Assembly: GCA_036169815.1 (NCBI GenBank)
Contig: JAVHOA010000087.1
Span: 1-10,483 of the forward strand
Direction of reading: 5' to 3'
Origin: Hydrocurvibacter sp036169815
GTDB lineage: Bacteria > Campylobacterota > Campylobacteria > Campylobacterales > Sulfurimonadaceae
DNA length: 10,483 bases
Position numbers and translations under genes: made by a program. Shown here in pieces: positions 1 to 6,286 of the stretch. The notes under the pieces were generated by a model. It did no database searches. It worked only from the letters and a program-made list of their open reading frames with translations, and was not told the origin of the DNA. The stretch's first letter is position 1; each line of letters opens with the position of its first letter.

Positions 1-2
1 TT

Positions 3-716
3 GAGTATGCTCTTAATCACGCTGATCCTGTAAATAAGACTGGAACTTATGTTACAGCCAAAGGCATCATAGTCGGCGAAGTTCCTCTCGCTTATGGATA
101 TAACTTTGCTCTGAGTGGTGGCGATGTGATGATCGGTGGCGCTGTGAAGTATATGCAAGGTGTTACTTATATTCAAAACATGAAGATTGACAACTCTGGC
201 ACCCAAAACAATACTACAAAACTAGACAAAACTACTTCCTCTTTTGGTGTGGATTTGGGTCTTGCATACCAGCCATATTTTTCCAAAGACCTCACACTTG
301 GTCTTGTAGCAAAAAATCTCAATACGCCTGAATTTAGTTTTGTCGATGGCACAAAAGTAAAACTCGATCCAATGGTAAGAGCCGGTCTTGCTTACAATAT
401 TTTTGAGTCCTTAGAAATAGCAGCAGATATCGACCTTACAAAAAATAAAACCCTCGTTTCAGGCGCAGAGAGCCAAATGCTTGGAGGCGGTCTAAACTAC
501 CATCCAGCTTCTTGGTTTTCAATCCGTGGCGGAGCGATGCAAAATCTTGGTTCCAAAGATAATGCGGGTCTCATCTACACAGCAGGGCTTGGATTTGGTC
601 TCAAATGGCTCCAAGTTGACCTCTCAGCGCAGATGGCTCCCAAAACAACAACAGTAAATGGTTCCTCTTATCCAGAATACGCAAAGGTTAATCTCGCACT
701 TATCTCTCGTTGGTAA
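3..716 (+). CDS. TraF-like outer-membrane beta-barrel protein (5' end cut by window)
   Basis: The frame is open from the left edge, so the start lies outside the window; 237 residues are visible. The sequence is a run of short amphipathic strands separated by turns rich in Gly, Asn and Asp (for example LTLGLVAKNLNTPEF and PMVRAGLAYNIFESLEIAADID). It ends in YAKVNLALISRW, with the terminal aromatic residue typical of a BAM-recognised beta-signal. The pattern of repeated hairpins and the phrase 'GLVAKNLNTPEF' resemble the family labelled conjugal transfer protein TraF in Campylobacterota genomes, which are outer-membrane barrels of unclear role. No conjugation genes lie nearby, so I do not infer a transfer function. 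The next gene starts 6 nt after the stop and also encodes a barrel, so the two are probably co-transcribed. The barrel call is fairly sure; the family name is less so. Confidence 0.75.
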   Translation, partial: EYALNHADPVNKTGTYVTAKGIIVGEVPLAYGYNFALSGGDVMIGGAVKYMQGVTYIQNMKIDNSGTQNNTTKLDKTTSSFGVDLGLAYQPYFSKDLTLGLVAKNLNTPEFSFVDGTKVKLDPMVRAGLAYNIFESLEIAADIDLTKNKTLVSGAESQMLGGGLNYHPASWFSIRGGAMQNLGSKDNAGLIYTAGLGFGLKWLQVDLSAQMAPKTTTVNGSSYPEYAKVNLALISRW

Positions 717-722
717 GCGTAC

Positions 723-1553
723 TTGAAACAATCCATACAAACTCTCTATTATGTAAGCCTTTTATTAGTGCTTACATGCGAAGTGCCCTTTGGGTGTAAC
801 GCTTTTTCGCAAGAAAACAATGTGAAATACTCCATTGCGCTGATGGGTATGAGTATGGATTATCGAGAGTATGATGATGCTAACACCCTTTTAGATAGCG
901 AAACATCGACACTTGGTAAAATCAGCGGTTATGATATGAGCCTTGGCTATCTGTTTAACAAAACAGATACAAGCGTAGATGAAGTGGCCCTAAACGCTTC
1001 TGTGCTCAATGGCAAATCTGATTATGTTGGTGCTATTTTAGGCAGTGGTGGGAGTTATGGAAGTTTAAAGCAAACGACCACAAACGAGTTTATCGACGCA
1101 TCACTTTCATACAAACATACCAAACGATACAAGAAGATATTTGATATCTCTTATGGACTCGGGGTTGGTTATCACGCATGGCTTCGAGAGCTTTCCTCTA
1201 TTCAAGCAGAATTATACTCATGGTACTCACTCCGTCCAAGTGTCGGTGCGAGTGTGGTAATGAATCAGTTTAATGTGGGTGTTTTTACAGAGTATCAGTA
1301 TGGGCTCAATGCTCAGATGCACGCTTCAAATCCCGCAGCAGATTTTAAACTCGGCGGAGTGCAAACTTTTGTTTTGGGTTTTCCTTTTCGCTACAATTAT
1401 CGAAAAAATTTAGAGTTTTTTACACTCTACACCCTCTCCAAACAAGAGATTCAAAAATCAGATATTGTACAAAGTGGAGGCTCTTCGTATTACGAACCCG
1501 ACAGTACAAGCTATCAAAACTCTCTTGAAATTGGTGCTACATTTAAGTTCTAA
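723..1553 (+). CDS. Predicted outer-membrane beta-barrel protein, family not recognised
   Basis: This is a 276-residue protein starting at TTG (MKQSIQTLYYVSLLLVLTCEVPFG...). No strong Shine-Dalgarno sequence precedes it, and translation may be coupled to the gene 6 nt upstream. Residues 1-30 look like a signal peptide with a hydrophobic core at about 9-18 and possible signal peptidase I cleavage after the Ala-Phe-Ser near residue 30. The mature part is rich in Tyr, Gly and Ser, with alternating polar and hydrophobic strands, and ends in LEIGATFKF, a typical barrel C-terminus. The signal region is odd: it has two cysteines and a glutamate after the hydrophobic core. That segment is encoded by a 24-bp block also found in mutY and flanked by an inverted repeat, so a repeat insertion may have lengthened the signal peptide. 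I do not know its function; porin-like or surface barrel is the safe reading. Confidence 0.7.
   Translation: MKQSIQTLYYVSLLLVLTCEVPFGCNAFSQENNVKYSIALMGMSMDYREYDDANTLLDSETSTLGKISGYDMSLGYLFNKTDTSVDEVALNASVLNGKSDYVGAILGSGGSYGSLKQTTTNEFIDASLSYKHTKRYKKIFDISYGLGVGYHAWLRELSSIQAELYSWYSLRPSVGASVVMNQFNVGVFTEYQYGLNAQMHASNPAADFKLGGVQTFVLGFPFRYNYRKNLEFFTLYTLSKQEIQKSDIVQSGGSSYYEPDSTSYQNSLEIGATFKF
751..777. repeat. Perfect 8-bp inverted repeat in the signal-peptide region
   Basis: ATGTAAGC at 751-758 is the exact reverse complement of GCTTACAT at 770-777, with 11 nt between. Both arms are half-sites of the TTACATGTAA palindrome found elsewhere in the window. As RNA it could form a stem-loop about 25 nt into the coding sequence. 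Confidence 0.6.
770..793 (+). repeat. 24-bp dispersed repeat, copy 1
   Basis: This block matches 5602-5625 in mutY at 21 of 24 positions, with differences at offsets 10, 11 and 20. It is read in the same frame in both genes: Leu-Thr-Cys-Glu-Val-Pro-Phe-Gly here and Leu-Thr-Cys-Lys-Val-Pro-Leu-Gly in mutY. The proteins are otherwise unrelated, so the similarity is at DNA level. Confidence 0.6.
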
Positions 1554-1564
1554 GCCTTCAAAAT

Positions 1565-1587
1565 AAGCCTTACATGTAAGGCTTTTT
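1565..1587 (+). terminator. Rho-independent terminator built on the TTACATGTAA palindrome
   Basis: A perfect 20-bp palindrome, AAGCCTTACATGTAAGGCTT (1565-1584), begins 11 nt after the stop of the second barrel gene and runs into five T residues (1583-1587). The transcript can fold into an 8-bp stem with a CAUG loop followed by a U-tract. It therefore fits an intrinsic terminator, and the same palindrome core is dispersed in nearby genes. Confidence 0.7.
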
Positions 1588-1600
1588 GGCTATAATTTTG
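1588..1600 (+). promoter_or_regulatory. glyQ promoter (extended -10)
   Basis: TATAAT at 1591-1596 is preceded by the T-tract of the terminator and TTGGC, matching the T-rich, extended -10 style of Campylobacterota sigma-70 promoters, which lack a conserved -35 box. The predicted start of transcription is near 1603, giving a leader of about 20 nt that carries the ribosome site GAGGCAG just before the glyQ ATG. Confidence 0.6.
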
Positions 1601-1622
1601 CAATTTTTTACACGAGGCAGTT

Positions 1623-2504
1623 ATGATTACTTTTAGCGAGATGTTACTAAAACTTCAAGAGTTCTGGATGAAACAAGGGTGCAATATTGTGCAACCCTAC
1701 GACATTCCTGCAGGGGCTGGGACGTTTCATCCCGCGACTTTTTTGCGCTCTTTGGATTCTACTCCTTGGTCTGTGGCGTATGTCGCTCCCTCACGCCGTC
1801 CGACAGATGGGCGCTATGGCGAAAATCCAAATCGTCTTGGAAGCTACTACCAGTTTCAAGTGCTCATCAAACCAAGTCCAAACAATATCCAAGAGCTTTA
1901 CTTAAAAAGTCTCGAGTTTTTGGGTCTCAATGTTGCAGAACATGATATCCGTTTTGTCGAAGACAACTGGGAATCTCCAACACTTGGCGCGTGGGGACTG
2001 GGCTGGGAAGTGTGGCTCAACGGCATGGAAGTGACGCAATTTACCTACTTCCAACAAGTTGGAGGCGTTACATGTGACCCTGTAGCCGTTGAGATTACTT
2101 ACGGAACTGAGCGTTTGGCGATGTATCTTCAAGGTGTGGATACCGTGTTTGACATCGTTTGGGGTGAAAATGAACACGGCAAAACTTTGTACCGTGACAT
2201 TCACAAAGAGGGCGAAATCGAGTTTAGTAAATACAACTTTGAACTCGCAGATACAGCGATGCTTTTTGCAGAGTTTGAGTCTAAGTCCGCAGAGTGCAAT
2301 CGTGCGCTAGAAGCGGGATTGCCGCTGCCTGCGTATGATCTTTGTATGGCAGCTTCACACACTTTTAACACCCTCGATGCAAGAAAAGCGATTAGCCAAG
2401 CAGAACGCCAAAACTACATCCTCAAAATCCGCTCTCTCTCCCGCGGATGTGCACAACTTTACAAAGACCAAGAGAGCGAGCGCAGCGCAAGAGTACAAGC
2501 GTAG
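1623..2504 (+). CDS. glyQ: Glycyl-tRNA synthetase alpha subunit
   Basis: GlyQ is the catalytic alpha chain of the bacterial alpha2beta2 glycyl-tRNA synthetase, which activates glycine with ATP and charges tRNA-Gly in the cytoplasm. The 293-residue protein has the expected family length and highly conserved blocks: QPYDIPAGAGTFHPATFLR near residue 25, SRRPTDGRYGENPNRLGSYYQFQV near 57, EDNWESPTLGAWGLGWEVWLNGMEVTQFTYFQQVGG near 113, and EITYGTERLAMYLQGVDTV near 158. The ATG is preceded by GAGGCAG at suitable spacing and by its own promoter. The partner beta subunit gene (glyS) is not in this window, which is common in this phylum. The last dozen residues (ESERSARVQA) are not conserved, and the stop codon lies exactly at the left border of the restriction-modification cassette, so a cassette insertion could have altered the extreme 3' end. 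Confidence 0.97.
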   Translation: MITFSEMLLKLQEFWMKQGCNIVQPYDIPAGAGTFHPATFLRSLDSTPWSVAYVAPSRRPTDGRYGENPNRLGSYYQFQVLIKPSPNNIQELYLKSLEFLGLNVAEHDIRFVEDNWESPTLGAWGLGWEVWLNGMEVTQFTYFQQVGGVTCDPVAVEITYGTERLAMYLQGVDTVFDIVWGENEHGKTLYRDIHKEGEIEFSKYNFELADTAMLFAEFESKSAECNRALEAGLPLPAYDLCMAASHTFNTLDARKAISQAERQNYILKIRSLSRGCAQLYKDQESERSARVQA

Positions 2505-2521
2505 TTTTATGGCATATTGTC

Positions 2522-2546
2522 ATATATTTTAATAATATATTTTTTT
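2522..2546 (+). terminator. Possible weak AT-only terminator hairpin after glyQ
   Basis: ATATATT (2522-2528) and AATATAT (2534-2540) form a 7-bp inverted repeat with a 5-nt loop, followed by six T residues. An all-AT stem is weak, so this may only partly terminate glyQ transcription. It could equally be the AT-rich upstream region of the cassette promoter, for which TACGAT at 2551-2556 is a poor -10 candidate. Confidence 0.3.
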
Positions 2547-2584
2547 GAGTTACGATAAGTTTCAGATTTTATTTGGAGCTTATT

Positions 2585-3895
2585 GTGAAAATAGCAAATT
2601 TATTTACATATAACTATAAAGATGATTTTAGTATGAGTATGCAAACTTCTAAAGTGACACAAATTAAAACTATTGAACTATTCGCTGGTGTCGGTGGATT
2701 TCGATTGGGTTTAGAAAAAGCAAACTCGAGAAATAAACAATATACCGTTGTCTGGAGTAACCAGTGGGAGCCTTCTAGTAAAATTCAGCATGCTTCTGAT
2801 ATTTATACTGCAAGATTTGATTATGCTAATCATTGCAACGAAGATATATCCACAGTAAAAACTTCTGATATTCCAAATCATGACCTTCTTGTCGGGGGCT
2901 TTCCTTGTCAAGATTATTCAGTTGCGAGCACCCTAAAAAATGCTCATGGAATAGTTGGAAAAAAAGGTGTTTTATGGTGGGAAATTTATAGAATTTTAGA
3001 AGAAAAAGGAGATAGTGCACCAAAATATTTGATGCTTGAAAATGTTGATAGACTCCTGAAATCACCAGCTTCACAAAGAGGAAGAGATTTTGCAATCATT
3101 TTATCTTCACTTAATTCACTTGGATATGCTGTTGAATGGCGTGTTATTAATGCTAGTGATTATGGGATGCCACAACGAAGACGAAGAGTATTTCTACTTG
3201 CATATAAAAATACTACCAAAATATATAATATATTAAATACTGAGGCACCATTAAACATAATAAGTAAATTGGGCTTATTTGCTAAATCTTTTTCTATACA
3301 AGAGATACAAGCAGAAGATATTTATTCGTCTGTTTTGAGTGATGATTTGATTGATGTAACAAATAATTTTAATAAAAACACTCCAAGGCAAAATGCTTTC
3401 TTTGAATCAGGTTATATGATAAAAGGTATTTATTATACTTCGAAATGTGAAGCAAATTATAATGGTAAAAAGGCAGTTTTAGGTGACTTTTTACAAGATG
3501 AAAAAGAGGTTGGAGAAGAGTTTTATATCAGTGATGAAGAGCTCGAAAAATGGCAATATCACAAAGGTTCAAAATCAATCGAACGAGTCAATAAAGTAAC
3601 GGGACATAAATACACATACAGTGAAGGTTCTATGGGATTTCCAGATTGTTTAAATAAACCCTCAAGGACTATTATAACAGGGGAAGGTGGAGCAAGTGCT
3701 TCAAGATTTAAGCATGTTGTATGTGTAAACGGTAGATATAGAAGGCTGACCCCCATAGAGTTAGAACGCCTTAATATGTTTCCCGATAATCATACAAAAG
3801 GTGTCAGTGATACAAAAAGAGCTTTCTTAATGGGAAATGCTTTGGTTGTTGGAATAGTTGAAAGACTTGCTTCATTATTGGCTTTAGAGATTTAA
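2585..3895 (+). CDS. DNA (cytosine-5) methyltransferase, M.Sau3AI-like
   Basis: This is the modification enzyme of a type II system; it transfers a methyl group from S-adenosylmethionine to C5 of cytosine, predicted in GATC. Motifs are in canonical order: I (ELFAGVGGFRLGLE, about residues 31-44), IV with the catalytic Cys108 in GGFPCQDYS, VI (Glu152-Asn-Val), VIII (Gln197-Arg-Arg-Arg-Arg), a target recognition region at about 210-380, IX (RRLTPIELERLNMFPD near 386) and X (GNALVVGIVERLA near 417). Phrases such as SNQWEPSSKIQHASD and ENVDRLLKSPASQRGRDF match what I remember of M.Sau3AI. I chose GTG 2585 (436 residues) because GGAG at 2575-2578 lies 6 nt before it. A TTG at 2573 would add 4 residues, and ATG 2633 or 2639 would shorten the N-terminus without losing motif I. 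The gene is clearly more AT-rich than glyQ or recD2, consistent with horizontal acquisition. Confidence 0.93.
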   Translation: MKIANLFTYNYKDDFSMSMQTSKVTQIKTIELFAGVGGFRLGLEKANSRNKQYTVVWSNQWEPSSKIQHASDIYTARFDYANHCNEDISTVKTSDIPNHDLLVGGFPCQDYSVASTLKNAHGIVGKKGVLWWEIYRILEEKGDSAPKYLMLENVDRLLKSPASQRGRDFAIILSSLNSLGYAVEWRVINASDYGMPQRRRRVFLLAYKNTTKIYNILNTEAPLNIISKLGLFAKSFSIQEIQAEDIYSSVLSDDLIDVTNNFNKNTPRQNAFFESGYMIKGIYYTSKCEANYNGKKAVLGDFLQDEKEVGEEFYISDEELEKWQYHKGSKSIERVNKVTGHKYTYSEGSMGFPDCLNKPSRTIITGEGGASASRFKHVVCVNGRYRRLTPIELERLNMFPDNHTKGVSDTKRAFLMGNALVVGIVERLASLLALEI

Positions 3896-3896
3896 A

Positions 3897-5303
3897 ATGA
3901 TGCATATGCCTTATAACAAAGCAGATAAAAATTCAATAATGAGATTTGCAAAAAAATTAGAGGGAAAAACTTTAAGAAGTTCTTGTGATGAGAAAATAGA
4001 AAAACACACTTATGGCGGTAAAGGTAATTTTGGGCAAGTTTTAGAAAAATTCTATTTTTTATATGAACCAAATTCTAATCATAAAGCTGATTTTGAAGAG
4101 GTTGGACTTGAGCTAAAAACATCTCCGATTAAACAATTAAAAAATAAGCAGTATCGTTCAAAAGAGAGGCTCGTATTAAATATTATTAATTATTTAGAGA
4201 TTGTAAATCAAGATTTTCAAACAAGCTCCTTTTGGCACAAAAATGCCAATCTACTTTTAATATTCTATCTCTATGAAACGCATAAGAATATTTTAGACTA
4301 CATAATTAAACTTGTAGATGAATGGAATTTTCCAGCTTCTGATTTAGAGATTATAAGAAAAGACTGGGAGATAATCAAGAAAAAAGTATTAGATGGGAAA
4401 GCCCATGAGTTATCTGAGGGGGACACTTTTTATTTAGGTGCTTGTACAAAAGGTTCTAAGGGTGGAAATTTAAGAGAACAACCAAATGCAACAATACCGG
4501 CAAAGCAAAGAGCATATTCTTTAAAACAAGGGTATGTCAATCATATTATTGCTTCAATTTCTCAAAATCCATCTTTATATGGTAAGTTAATACCCTCTTT
4601 AGAAATCGCTCAGAACGCTTCAATTGAAGATGTAGTAATCTCAAAATTTTCAGTTTATTACAATAAAAGTATTCAAGAAATTGTTAAGCATCTTGGAATC
4701 ACATTGAATGACAAAGCAAAAAACTTTTATTCAAATTTAACAAAAGCAATTTTAGGTATAGCATTAAATCAAGAGATAGAAGAGTTTGATAAGGCTGAAG
4801 TTATTGTAAAAACTATTCGACTCAAAGAAAATAATTTACCAAAAGAAGATGTATCATTTCCTGTATTTAACTATGAAAATATAATCCATGAAAGTTGGGA
4901 TGAATCTCCAATAAAAGATTTTTTAGAGCATAAATTTTTATTTGTTTTTTTTCAATTTGAAAAAAAAGAGTTGATATTGAAAAAAGTCCAATTTTGGAAT
5001 ATGCCCTATAAAGATATTTTGGAAGTCCAAAAAGTATGGACAAGAACAAAAGAGATTATTGAAAATGGAGATATAGTTAAAGATATAAAAGTCAATAAAA
5101 GTGGTAAGAAGATTAGGTGTACAAACTTTCCAAATAAAGAATACAACACAGTCTCACATGTAAGACCACATGCGAGCAATAGTGATGATACGTTTCGTTT
5201 ACCAGTCAAAGATAAAGTTACTTCTTTGGGAGACTATACAAAACATAGTTTTTGGTTAAATAACAGCTATGTGAAAAATCAAATTTACTTAAAATCTTAT
5301 TAG
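3897..5303 (+). CDS. Sau3AI-type restriction endonuclease (MutH fold), predicted GATC cutter
   Basis: This 468-residue protein matches the Sau3AI family in length (Sau3AI is about 490 residues) and along its length, compared from memory. Shared blocks are KERLVLNIINY near residue 90, GKAHELSEGDTFYLGACTKG at 167-186, AKQRAYSLKQGY near 202, HVRPH at 421-425 and SFWLNNSYVKNQ near the C-terminus. The N-terminal catalytic half has the MutH-type metal centre, D65-x6-E72-x-K74 in ADFEEVGLELKTSP, with Glu50 in FGQVLEKFY as the likely fourth residue. The C-terminal half corresponds to the catalytically inactive MutH-like domain that lets Sau3AI bind a second site. It starts at ATG 1 nt after the methyltransferase stop; ATGs at 3900 and 3906 are alternatives. 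The overlap in function and spacing implies co-transcription, with modification translated first. Predicted action is cleavage of unmethylated GATC. No controller protein is present. Confidence 0.92.
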   Translation: MMHMPYNKADKNSIMRFAKKLEGKTLRSSCDEKIEKHTYGGKGNFGQVLEKFYFLYEPNSNHKADFEEVGLELKTSPIKQLKNKQYRSKERLVLNIINYLEIVNQDFQTSSFWHKNANLLLIFYLYETHKNILDYIIKLVDEWNFPASDLEIIRKDWEIIKKKVLDGKAHELSEGDTFYLGACTKGSKGGNLREQPNATIPAKQRAYSLKQGYVNHIIASISQNPSLYGKLIPSLEIAQNASIEDVVISKFSVYYNKSIQEIVKHLGITLNDKAKNFYSNLTKAILGIALNQEIEEFDKAEVIVKTIRLKENNLPKEDVSFPVFNYENIIHESWDESPIKDFLEHKFLFVFFQFEKKELILKKVQFWNMPYKDILEVQKVWTRTKEIIENGDIVKDIKVNKSGKKIRCTNFPNKEYNTVSHVRPHASNSDDTFRLPVKDKVTSLGDYTKHSFWLNNSYVKNQIYLKSY

Positions 5304-5323
5304 ATTTGGAACAATAGATAGTT

Positions 5324-6286
5324 TTGCAGAAATTACATAACGCTCTTTTAAAATGGTACGAAAAAGATGGTCGCCACTCTCTTCCATGGCGAAACACCGA
5401 CGATGTGTACCATATTTATGTGAGTGAAATCATGCTCCAACAAACGCAGGTAAAAAGAGTGATGGAGGAGTATTATCCGCAGTTCTTGGCGAAATTTCCT
5501 ACATTCCAATCACTTGCAAATGCCTTAGAGGAAGAGGTTTTAGCTGCTTGGAGTGGGCTTGGGTACTATTCGCGCGCACGCAATTTGCATGCAACGGCAA
5601 AGCTTACATGTAAAGTGCCCCTTGGAACAAAACCGCATGGTTTTGCAACTTCACATCAAGAACTTATAAAACTTCCTGGAATTGGGCGCTACACTGCAAG
5701 TGCGATTTGTAGTTTTGCCTATCATCAAAAAGTAGCGGTGGTCGATACCAACATCGAGCGTGTTATTAAACGCCATTTTGGATTGCTTGGGCAAAGCATG
5801 CAGAGTGTTTGGAGCAAAGCAGAGCAGTTTGTGAGCGCTTCGCAACCAACTTTGCACAATCAAGCTTTGATGGATTTGGGTGCGCTTGTTTGTTTGCCGC
5901 AAAATCCAAAATGCCAAGAGTGTCCGCTAAGCCTTACATGTAAGGGCAAAAATGAGCCAGAACTCTATACACAAAAGAGAAAAACAGTGTATGAGGCGAT
6001 GGAACTTTTTTACGGCGTGGCAACAAAAGAGGGAAAAATCGCCCTCAAAATTTCCAAAGGACCAATGTACAAAGGTCTGCTGGAATTGCCGAGTATTGAA
6101 CCCATCGAAGATGATTTTATAGCGCAGTTTAAACACTCCTACACCAAATATCGCTTACATGTAAGGCTTTATCATACGCAAATAGAGGAAGGTGCAATGC
6201 TTTGGTATGATCTTCATTTGCTTGAAAACGCTCATATATCGGCTCTGACAAGAAAAGCACTCGGGTGCATAAAGGAACTATTGTGA
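5324..6286 (+). CDS. mutY: Adenine DNA glycosylase MutY
   Basis: MutY removes adenine mispaired with 8-oxoguanine, starting base excision repair. Visible elements are the catalytic Glu35 in SEIMLQQTQV, a helix-hairpin-helix at about 113-135 (LPGIGRYTASAI), the catalytic Asp141 in VVDTNIERV, and a perfect C-x6-C-x2-C-x5-C iron-sulfur loop (Cys190, 197, 200, 206). A reduced NUDIX-like C-terminal domain contains GLLELPSIE. At 320 residues it is somewhat shorter than the E. coli enzyme (350). The TTG start is supported because an in-frame TAG lies at 5315 and the N-terminus aligns with other MutY proteins; no good ribosome site is visible, perhaps because the cassette upstream was inserted. Three copies of the TTACATGTAA palindrome lie inside the gene, two read as Leu-Thr-Cys-Lys; the second supplies cluster ligand Cys206. 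recD2 overlaps its stop. Confidence 0.96.
   Translation: MQKLHNALLKWYEKDGRHSLPWRNTDDVYHIYVSEIMLQQTQVKRVMEEYYPQFLAKFPTFQSLANALEEEVLAAWSGLGYYSRARNLHATAKLTCKVPLGTKPHGFATSHQELIKLPGIGRYTASAICSFAYHQKVAVVDTNIERVIKRHFGLLGQSMQSVWSKAEQFVSASQPTLHNQALMDLGALVCLPQNPKCQECPLSLTCKGKNEPELYTQKRKTVYEAMELFYGVATKEGKIALKISKGPMYKGLLELPSIEPIEDDFIAQFKHSYTKYRLHVRLYHTQIEEGAMLWYDLHLLENAHISALTRKALGCIKELL
5602..5625 (+). repeat. 24-bp dispersed repeat, copy 2 (with TTACATGTAA core at 5604-5613)
   Basis: This block matches 770-793 at 21 of 24 positions and encodes residues 94-101 of MutY (LTCKVPLG). It falls between the catalytic helix region and the helix-hairpin-helix, where MutY proteins vary in length, so an insertion would be tolerated. 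Confidence 0.6.
5932..5945. repeat. TTACATGTAA palindrome in the MutY iron-sulfur loop
   Basis: A 14-bp perfect palindrome, CCTTACATGTAAGG. Its central TGT (5939-5941) is the codon of Cys206, the fourth ligand of the predicted 4Fe-4S cluster. Confidence 0.7.
6154..6165. repeat. TTACATGTAA palindrome in the 3' part of mutY
   Basis: A 12-bp perfect palindrome, CTTACATGTAAG, here read in a different frame (Leu-His-Val-Arg, residues 278-281) from the other copies. Confidence 0.7.

Noticed and set aside
723..800. Second barrel protein as a lipoprotein via Leu-Thr-Cys
   Set aside because: Thr directly before Cys is not a normal lipobox residue, and the following Glu-Val-Pro and later Ala-Phe-Ser fit signal peptidase I better. 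The Cys also derives from a repeated DNA block.
2068..2077. TTACATGTGA in glyQ as a true repeat copy
   Set aside because: It encodes the family-conserved Gly-Gly-Val-Thr-Cys-Asp-Pro segment, so a one-mismatch match may be coincidental codon use.
5156..5164. ACATGTAAG in the endonuclease gene as a repeat copy
   Set aside because: It is only a half-site and encodes the Sau3AI-conserved His-Val-Arg-Pro-His segment; no exact palindrome occurs in the cassette.
3897..5303. Endonuclease as a MutH mismatch-repair protein
   Set aside because: It has the MutH catalytic fold signature, but the length (two tandem halves), the Sau3AI-specific blocks and the methyltransferase 1 nt upstream identify a restriction enzyme. 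MutH is about 230 residues and works with Dam, which is not seen here.
5604..6164. Three palindromes in mutY as a CRISPR array or intragenic terminators
   Set aside because: Spacing is irregular (about 330 and 220 bp), with conserved MutY coding sequence between copies, and none is followed by a T-run.
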